Assembly (NCBI GenBank): GCA_037176885.1 | Contig: JAWWNJ010000088.1 | Span: forward strand, 682,001 to 746,000 | Source of the DNA: Favolaschia claudopus | Taxonomy: Eukaryota; Basidiomycota; Agaricomycetes; Agaricales; Mycenaceae | Direction: 5' to 3' | Length of the DNA: 64,000 nt | Shown: piece after piece, positions 55,230-64,000 of the stretch | Position numbering within the stretch: position 1 is the first letter of the stretch | How the letters are laid out: each line of letters starts with the position of its first letter | Position numbers and translations under genes: made by a program | Notes under the pieces: generated by a model | Told to the model about the DNA's origin: nothing | The model's input: the letters and a program-made list of their open reading frames with translations, nothing else | Database searches by the model: none

Positions 55230-56561
55230 TCAATCGAAATAACGTCCTCCGTCCGCAGATATCTAGAACAAAGGACAATCAGTTCATTTTAGTTCAATAT
55301 CAAGTATACTAAATGGGAGACTCGGTACGCACAGATTGTCCTTATATTGTTATAATTTGGCTCCAGGTCAGAACGTGGATTCTCGTGAATCTGGTTGAAG
55401 AGACGCACCGGTAATAAACGTCGATTCCTTCGAAGCGAGGAAAGACACGACGCTCGCGATGTCCTGCGGGGTCGGGTTGACGCCAGTTGCTGCGGCTTTA
55501 GCTTGCATGTTGAAGAAATCTTCTTGCGACATGCCAGCCATGGGGGCGAATTGTTCAGCTGGACAGAATAAGCATTCAAGACGATCGAGGAGTATTGTAT
55601 TGAAACGAGACTTACTCATGGGGGTGATTACGGAGCCTTCAAAACGAGTGGTCAATAGAAGGAAGATCTAGAATATCTGAAGGAGTATGATAATTCACCT
55701 GGCGCGTACGCATTAACGGTGATCCCATGCTTTCCAAACTCTCCAGCTGTGACAGGTTCATTCCTCGGGCTTGAACTACAATGAACGAAAGGATCAAACC
55801 TGCGGCCTGTGTGAGCCCGCGAACGGCGAACTTCGAAGCGGAGTAGTCTGGGAGGATGGGGTATCCTGATTTTGATCGGATTGAGTTTTACAAAAGAAAG
55901 GAGAGAGAATGATAGGCAGACCTTGCTTTCCCGCTCCAGAGCAAGCACCGATCAAGCGCCCACCGCGCCCTTGCTTGATCATCTGCCGCGCCGCATGTTG
56001 GTAGCACAGAAAGACGCCGCGGAGGTTGATGGCCATGGTGCGGTCCCATTCTTCGGGGCTAACTACGGCGGCGAGGAGAGGAATGCATAGATGAGAATTG
56101 TATGGAATCTACTCACTGTCGAGGAGAGAGGCTCGAGCCTTACAAATTCCCGCGTTGGCGACCATCTGCCCGGAGCATTCATCGATATGAGACATGCCAC
56201 TTTCAGAATATACGTACGACGTCCAAACCACCCAACTTCTCCACGACACCGTCCACCATCGCCTTCACGTCGGCGTCGGCGGATACATCTGCGAAGAGAA
56301 CAGCGGAGCGCCGCCCAAGTCCGACGATTTCGGCTTTCACTCCTTCGAGTTCGGCGGCTTTGGAGGAAATGTCGTTAATGGCCACGTCGAAGCCGTCTGT
56401 TGCGAGGCGGAGCGCGATAGCTCGTCCAATTCCTGCATCAAAATGGTGAGCTTGCCTCTGGGTGCTTCAAATTCGGGATGACGACTGGAAGAGTCACCTT
56501 GAGCGGCGCCGGTTACGAGTGCGATCCCTTTGGACTGAGAGTTCTGCGTTGAAGAGGACAT
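55230..56561 (-). CDS. Short-chain dehydrogenase/reductase 3 (intact)
   Basis: ATG at 56561 (MSSSTQNSQSKGIALVTGAA), stop at 55230-55232. Reading through short introns gives the full SDR fold: TGAAQ-GIGRAIALRL, NDISSKAAELEGVKAEI, MVANAGICKARASLLD, EEWDRTMAINLRGVFLCYQ, GACSGAGKQ with the active Ser, YSASKFAVRGLTQAA with catalytic Tyr and Lys, GKHGITVNAYAP, and the C-terminal TGQS-ISADGGRYFD. No frame break is seen, unlike its paralogues at 42421 and 44390. Predicted cytosolic NAD(P)H-dependent ketone/aldehyde reductase, acetoin-reductase-like in overall pattern. It lies between the esterase and the UGT genes, so it may act with them. Confidence 0.8.
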
Positions 56562-56990
56562 GATGGTCGAGTGTAAAGGTGAATCTCCTGGAAAACATGA
56601 GGCGATATAAGTCTTTCATCTCGGCAAACGCTTCAGGGCTTAAGACACGGTGTCCACGGCATGAAGCGCCTGTGGCAGCGATTGGCCGGACGAGATAGGC
56701 GCGGGTAGCTGCACCGTGGTAGTGAACCACGGAGAGAGGTGAATAAAGGCTTACTTGCGCGATTCCTCTTGAGGTGAATGAGACAAAGTGACCGTCGGAA
56801 GCAAGAGAGCTTGGTAAAAGTTGATGTCAAATCAACCACGATCCCGTGACCGACAATCAAACCACGCATCCTCAATTCATGCTTACCGCGATACCAAGCT
56901 TGACAGTGAAATCAGACATATATGTGCATTGTGGGCTACTAGGTATCGGCCATCATCTATTCTATGGAAGTCCCAAAACCTAATAAAACT
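56562..56990. other. Intergenic; no gene seen
   Basis: Contains the promoter of SDR3 and the 3' end of UGT1. Confidence 0.5.
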
Positions 56991-58985
56991 CTAAAAATAA
57001 ATCAAACGTTGAAGCTCCTTGGGTATCTCGTTTCCGCGTTCTTGCCTCAATGACTCAGCTAATTTCGCCGCATTATTTTGTAGCACCTTTCCACGTGGAC
57101 CACGAGCAACATCGAACGTCGCCTTGAATTCCTTCGTTGCGTCCTCAATTGTCCCAGTGATACTTGCTTCAGTATGTAACGATGGGCCTATGTGTGGGCC
57201 TGTACGAATCTAGGCAATGCTGAGTATGTATCATGTTCACCGAGAAATTGAAGAGATACTTACCTGAAACAGCTCGATCGCCACAGGATTTGGTTCCGCC
57301 GAGAACAACGCGGCGTTCAGAGGTTGTTCAGCGGCTACGGGCCAAATGATAAGTGGGATGCCCTGAGTCAAGGATTCCGACAAGGAGCTGCGAAGAGTTC
57401 TTTAATACCATGGCGGATTGAACACAATAAAACCCCTACTTGGCGCCACCGTGAGTAAGAAACCAGCCCACCGCCCCATGCTGTAGAATCGCGCGCTGCT
57501 CGACCCAGAAGTCACAGATCAACCCCTTGCCGCTTTTATGCACGCGGTCGATGAGGGAAGGAGGGAGGGATGCCATCTGACCGCCCAGAGCGAAGATGAA
57601 TGGGAATGGTTGGTCGAGAGTGATCAGTGTATCGACTAATGCCTCGACAAGATGCGGCGTGGCCACGGGAAAGAACAGTGACCTCAACAAGCCGACATTA
57701 GCCAAAATATCCAGAGCTGTGATTTCACGTCTGACACTCACCCAAAAGAAATATAAAGCACCGACCTCGCACCATACTTCCCCGCCACCCCATCTAAAAA
57801 GTTCCTCACACGTTCATTGAACAGTGTAACCACTCGACCATTCTCAGTTCTCCAACAATGCTCATCAGCCTGTATCCCAACCGCAAAAAATTCCTGCCCC
57901 CTCCCTCGATAAAACTCCCTACAGTACGGCACGCCGAGTGGTTCCAGCGCCACACTGCTCGTAACGACGAACCCATCGACATGCTTAGCGAGCTTCTGCG
58001 CCTCAGTGAACATCTGAGTTCCAAATGGCGCACCGGCGCCGTAGGCCTGGCGTTCGTGGTCGTAGATATCGGGACCTCCGGGAAGGCGGAGGATGCGGCC
58101 GGATAATTGGTCGGAACCGTTTGCAGCGAGGAACACCTGTTATGTTGAGATTGTTTTCGACAATGGAGATTTCATTTCAGTGAGATTCAGATGATATGGA
58201 GAAGGGAAGATTAATATTCTGACCTGATGTAGAATCTCATCTAGGGAACGACCATTCCGCTTCGATCCGTCGGCGTAAATCTCCTCCGCAATAGCGAGAA
58301 AGTCGTTATCGCTGAGGTGGGAAAGGATCGAAACCACAGGAGCAGTCCACCACAGTAAGGTCTTGCACGATGGGCCAGCGATAGCTTTCGTTTGTTCGAT
58401 CACCGACCCGCCGCAAGCAAAGTCGAGCTACATGACGGAGAACAAAGTTACAGGAAATTACTTTGATGAGTGACCATGAGATGCATCGTCGAATATACAC
58501 CTACATAAATGGAGTTTGGCTTGGGCCATTGTTCATCGACCTCGCAAAATAGCGAAGGCAAGGTCGCCAGCCAGTCGTTTGCGAGCTCCTGCATGGCGAC
58601 GAAGATGGTTTCGGCTTTCAATGCACCGCTGAGCAGAATGAAAGTTCAATGAGCAAACCATGCAGAAGCTAGACAGTCAAGATAATTCAAACCTCGACTC
58701 CTTGGACCCGACTCCAATAATCCGCACCCGCTGGGTGTCATACGAAGTTCCGGCGAGCTCTGAGATCATTTTGGGCACTGGAGAAGGCATTGGATGATAG
58801 AGTTAGTAGAGCACGAAACTGAACTTAAACAAGAAAGCATACGCACCGAGAAGGTGATGTTGAACGATCGTGATGACCAGTCCCTCGTCCATACGGAGAA
58901 GCTGGTTCATAAAATGGATGTAGCTGACCGTATGTCCCCATGCTGGAGCTAGCATCGCTACAATGTGCTTATTCAAGAAAGGCAT
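56991..58985 (-). CDS. UDP-glycosyltransferase 1 (GT1 family)
   Basis: ATG at 58985 (MPFLNKHIVAMLAPAWGHTV), eight exons, stop at 56991-56993, about 500 residues. The N-terminal acceptor-binding half starts with AWGHT, the usual G-H near the start of GT1 enzymes. The C-terminal half has LYISFG, FIFALGG, WVEQRAILQHGAVGWFLTHGG and, across an intron, NSLSESLTQGIPLI, WPVAAEQPLNA. This is a PSPG-like box with the W-x-x-Q, HxxxGxFxTHGG and final Glu-Gln that bind the UDP-sugar. It transfers a sugar, probably glucose, to a small lipophilic acceptor in the cytosol. There is no C-terminal membrane anchor. The acceptor is unknown; neighbouring SDR, second UGT and old yellow enzyme suggest secondary metabolism or detoxification. 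Confidence 0.85.
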
Positions 58986-60854
58986 ACTGAATTTCAGAGG
59001 GAAGATTCTAGCTCACCGTAGGTACAGCTCGTTTAAATAGCGTAGACGGTTGGACACGGCAGGCTGACACAGCGTACACTTTTGTTTTAACCGTCTTCAC
59101 CGGTGAAAATGTAATGTTTTCGAGAAAGTCAGGGTACCAGCCAATCATGGCGTTGAGAAATGACACCCTGTTACCGTTAGAAGCAAACATGACCTGATAC
59201 AAGTACCGGAATGCCACTCGAGGCACATATTGCTCAGCTCCGCGAAATCAAGCTTTCGTCAGGTAGAAGATATTCATGGATTGACTCCGCGGATGAGGCT
59301 TGAAATGCGTAAGACGACTCTTCAAACGAGTGCTGAAGGCCGAGGGAAAAGCCGTTTTACGTCGGTGTGGTGTTAGTCGGTACATTTCCAAGGAAATGAG
59401 TTTTGTTCATTTGTTTGTTCTACAACCGCCTATCTGGCTGCGGGAGAGAGGCCCAGAGACCAGAGCCTGTAGGCATTGCCAAGTACTAGACAAACTGAAT
59501 CCTGGTACAGTGGCAAGAACCAAACCACTAGTCGGCGCCAAGGAAGATCGACAGGCATCAGGTCAGAAAAAAAAATCCCGGAGTCCGCCGAGTCGTGTAG
59601 GGGGCATTCCGAAATTGACAATGTTTCCGTAGAACCGTTGAACGCGCGTCCCTTGTTATTGTTCGCGACGAGGAACGGAAATGAATTGGCTACAAATCTA
59701 GTAAATTACTGTACACGTTTATGCTGTACAGATCGGCCTACCGAGTTTCGTTCTCGCGCTTAGTTGGCGCCGGCTTGCCTTTACCGATGCAACGCAAATA
59801 ACTCATGGGGAGGTAACGGAGGAGAAGGCTCAGGAATCGGGTTTTCTTTCGATCCTGATCAATATGTGGATGTGTGCGAGGTGCCACAGTGCAGTGGGAT
59901 CATGGATGCCATAGGGCCACCACCAACTTGTCGTCGTCTACTAGCAACGAAGACTTGGAAACCTTGACAGAAGAGAGCGCAGAAAGGTCGAAGATGTGCG
60001 CCCGAGAACCGGCCGTCGGTCGTGATGATTCAAGAGCAAGGTTGGTTGGTGTCTGGCATTACGTATGTTGTGATCCGATGATCGCCGTGTATAGCCACAT
60101 TCCACGTCTTGTCCTCTGCGTCTTCGTATCCATCTCGCCGAATTCCCCGCCTCCACTGTGAGCTTCGTCTGGTGCCCAACACCGCCGTTCCCGACACTCT
60201 GTAGTCTTGCCTTTCCGCGACTCGAAGCTTTACTCTTCCTTGGCTCGACTCGGACTCAGTAATTCCGAATCTCTCCCTGCATTCATCAAATGGTAGCGCT
60301 CCCGAGTCTGTGGTATCTTGCTTTCAGCTTCGTAGGCCTTGAGTCTGCTTCCTATGCCTCAATTTGGGAGCCCGCTATAGAGCATCCTGGTCTCTTTCTG
60401 TACTAATGGACTTGGTACAAACGCCGTGACAGATAAAAACCCCATTTACTTGAAATCCGCCCCTTGATTTTATCGAGCAGGTCGATATCGACCATGAATG
60501 CAGATTATAGTCTCCATTCGTCGGCGTTATTTGCCTTCGATCTTTCAGGGGTGAAAGGGCTCATGATAATTTGTAGGTTATCGTCGGCCGACGACAGGCT
60601 CTGAAAGAGTCTGAATATTCAACATCTCCCCGCTCAAATGCTAGCACTTCGTCCAACTTTGAAATCGTCCTCGGACGGATGTCGATATCAATCACTTGAA
60701 ACAATAAGCTGTATCGGCCAAAGGATTCTTCAAACTTCTCTCCGCGCAATTCTTACACGCCAGCGTTACGCGTTTTCCCAAGGTCTATGCAGAGTCAAAA
60801 AATCAGGATGTTATATGTATTCATCTGGTTGAGTCAACCGAATTTTTGGTCGCG
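58986..60854. other. Intergenic; no supported gene
   Basis: 1.9 kb between the two UGT genes. Short frames only, no introns or motifs to support a gene. It includes the UGT1 promoter. Confidence 0.45.
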
Positions 60855-62759
60855 TCAAAAGTTAATCAATCGGTCTAACTCCTTCAATGAATCACCCGTC
60901 CGCTCGACCCTCAACATGCTCGCCATTTCGGCCGCATTTGCTTGCAGTGTCGCACCACGAGCACCCCGCGCGTCAGCGAATACGGATTTGAATTCCTCAA
61001 CTGCGTCTTCGACTGTACCTGTAATCTTGATGTCTGTGTGAAGCGACGGTCCGATGTGGGGTCCAGTACGAATCTAACAATCGTATTATTCGTGTAACCA
61101 GTATAAAAAGTAGCATCCGTACCTGGAAGAGCTCAATGGCCACCGGCTTCGCGCTTGCCGATAAAAACGCCGCGTTTATTGGCTGTTCGGCGGCACAAGA
61201 CCAGACAATGAGAGGAATTCCCTGAGTCAATGACTCGCCAACAGAGCTGAGTAAAACCCAAGTAAGAGACATATCGTTGAGGAGTAATGGACTTAGAATA
61301 CTTACTTGAATCCTCCGTGCGTGAGGAACCACCCAATAGCACCGGACTGCAAAATCGCGCGCTGCTCAACCCAGAAGTCGCAAATGAGACCTTTCCCGCT
61401 TTCGTTGACGCGCTGAATAAGTTCTGCGGGGAGAGATGCCAATTGCCCGCCAAGCGAGAAGATAAATGGGAACGGCTGATCTAGTTTCATAAGAGTCTCG
61501 ATGAGTGCGTCTACCATATGTGGCTGCGCAATCGGGAAGAAGAATGACCTTTGGAAGAGGTTTATATTATTACTAGATAACTTGTGAAGACGTAGGATGA
61601 ATGCTTACCCGAACGAGATGTAGAGCACAGATTTGGGTCCGTACTGTTTCACAGCGGTATCCAAAAACGCCTTCACACGCTGATTCGAGGGAGCCACTGG
61701 TTCATCGACCCAACAGAGTTCGTTGAGCTGCGGTCCAACGGCGAAGAATTCCTGTCCACGCTTTTTGTAGAATTCGCGACATTGGGGAACACCGATAGGT
61801 TCGAGCGTGGAATGGGTAGCAACGATGTACCCATCGCAGAATTTGGCTAGCACTTGGGCCTGAACGAGGATCCCAGTGACCATTTCTGGACCTACACCGT
61901 AGGAGTTGCGTTCGTAATCGTACAAATCTGGCGACCCGGGGTATTTGATGATCTTCCCCATAATTCTGTCCGTCCCATTCGAGGCAGTCACAACCTGGTC
62001 ATAGTAAGTCATCATGAGACTATGGAGCCTCGAGAAGTATAGCAGCTCACGAACCTTGTGTAATATTTCTTCCTGAGTGCGGCCGTCCCTCTTTGATTCA
62101 TCGGCGTAAATTTCTTGCGCAATCGCGGTGAAGTCGTAGTCGCTTATGTGAATCGGCAGAGACACGACAAGTGCCGACCACCACATCAGAGTCTTACACT
62201 GTGAACCGACGATTTCCTTGGTACGCTCGATGACCATACCCCCACAGCCGAAGTCCAGCTAAAAAAGAACAAAAGAATCAGGACGTTACATGTAAATGAT
62301 TCGGGCGTGCATACATGAATCGATTTTGGTTGAGGCAATGTCGAAACGTCTTGAGTTAATCGAGTGATGGTCTCGAACCAGCCACCAACGAGCTGTTCCA
62401 TGACAATCGGCAAAGTATGTGGTCCAAGTGGAAGGCTAAGAGGAGCAAAAAGTATCCGTTGAACACAATTCGTGGGAAGAGGGGATGAAGACAAACTCCT
62501 TCGCCCCGACTCCGATGATGTGAAGGCGTGTCTTGTCATACGAGCTTTGCTCGAATTCAGCGATGGCTTTGGGAACTTTCGGAAATTGAGAATCGGATAA
62601 GATATTCAAGGAATTCCGCTGCAAAGACGCACCGATAAGGTTGTGCAGCACGATCGTTACGATGAGATTGGGACTCGATTTGAGCATTGCATTAGTTAGG
62701 TTGATATAGCCAATGGTATGGCCCCATGAAGGAAAAACCAGGGCGACGATATGAGACAT
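60855..62759 (-). CDS. UDP-glycosyltransferase 2 (GT1 family), paralogue of UGT1
   Basis: ATG at 62759 (MSHIVALVFPSWGHTIGYIN), preferred over an upstream in-frame extension because it aligns with UGT1. Stop at 60855-60857 after ELDRLINF. It shares intron positions and motifs with UGT1: CGGMVIERTKEIVG, LYISFG, FIFSLGGQLASLP, WVEQRAILQSGAIGWFLTHGG, SLTQGIPLIVWSCAAEQP. About 490 residues. Same strand, about 1.9 kb from UGT1, so a tandem duplication. Expected cytosolic sugar transfer from UDP-sugar to a small acceptor. No frame break seen. Confidence 0.85.
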
Positions 62760-63323
62760 GCTGGGAAGCGTTCGGTTGGTCTGGGAAACATGGGCGCTGG
62801 TCTTATATAGTCTGTCCTTGACGCAAATCAATCGGATGCAGTGAACTTGAATCAATCATCGGCACTGCATCAGCCCCATTGAGGGATGGGATCGCGTGGT
62901 GGAGAGATATCTATGCAGGCAGAGACCGTGAAATGTTGAATCAAGAGATTGAATCGAGTACCTGATTGACCCAGGACGGAGAACGCGCAAGAAGCGAACG
63001 CGTTTCGAGACACGTGACCGTGTTTCGAAGTTAAACTGATCTCGAACATATCAAAAACAGCTTGCACTGGACTGAACCTGTGTAAGGCGCTTGAATGTCA
63101 ACATGAATTCTGTTAGAATATCATGATACGAGCCAGCTGGGGACCCTGTATCGCAAGAATCACACACCAGGGATAATTTCGTCTCTACTTAGGGAAAGTT
63201 TACCCGACGGTCGCCCTTCAGGCTTCGAAGATCCCGTCGTATTATGATGCGGTTCCGAGAGATGCCAAGAAATTCCAGTGAAATTCTACTTCTAACAATC
63301 AATCTCTACATTGCCGATCGTGT
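62760..63323. other. Intergenic; no gene seen
   Basis: Promoter of UGT2 and the 3' flank of the old yellow enzyme gene. Confidence 0.5.

Positions 63324-64000
<677 letters not shown>

Overview
The window is nuclear DNA of a filamentous basidiomycete, most likely an agaricomycete. Genes are broken by many short introns (about 50-60 bp, GT...AG, often GTGCGT donors). Gene families fit that group: F-box proteins, NACHT-ankyrin NLR, fungal UGT glycosyltransferases, old yellow enzyme, type-B carboxylesterase, a hAT transposon and a Ty3/gypsy retrotransposon. All gene models were spliced by eye.

Layout. 1-5.5 kb: two F-box genes (minus) and a two-exon gene for a serine/proline-rich protein with a C-terminal membrane anchor (plus). 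6.9-13.2 kb: degenerate tandem repeats, one copy split by a 3.66-kb transposon with long inverted termini (7291-10948; 8-bp target duplication, confirmed by an empty paralogous copy). About 14.3-37.1 kb: a hAT transposon that carries a small hAT-type MITE (14612-15059) near its left end and is cut in two by a giant Ty3/gypsy element. 37.7-41.9 kb: a frame-broken NACHT-ankyrin NLR. 42.4-45.9 kb: two frame-damaged short-chain dehydrogenases. 47.3-49.8 kb: a 20-exon micro-exon gene for a secreted acidic protein. 52.1-64 kb: secreted carboxylesterase, intact dehydrogenase, two UGTs and a partial old yellow enzyme, possibly a small metabolic cluster.

The main novelty is the gypsy element (17931-36019, 18,089 bp). 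Its 1,798-bp LTRs look identical, with a 4-bp target duplication GCGG, a primer-binding site and a polypurine tract. Gag-pol lies on the minus strand. On the opposite strand, between pol and the 3' LTR, are three spliced genes (A, B, C). Gene A encodes a consensus Zn2Cys6 zinc cluster and gene C a Cys6 cluster with variant spacing. The element carries about 51 copies of the palindrome CCGCGG, about one per 355 bp, against about five in the other 46 kb. CCGCGG is the core of TCCGCGGA, the everted CGG site bound by yeast Zn2Cys6 factors Pdr1/Pdr3. A retrotransposon encoding its own DNA-binding proteins and carrying an array of their likely sites is the best candidate here for an undescribed system.

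Several one-base frame breaks fall in homopolymer runs, so some apparent decay may be assembly error.
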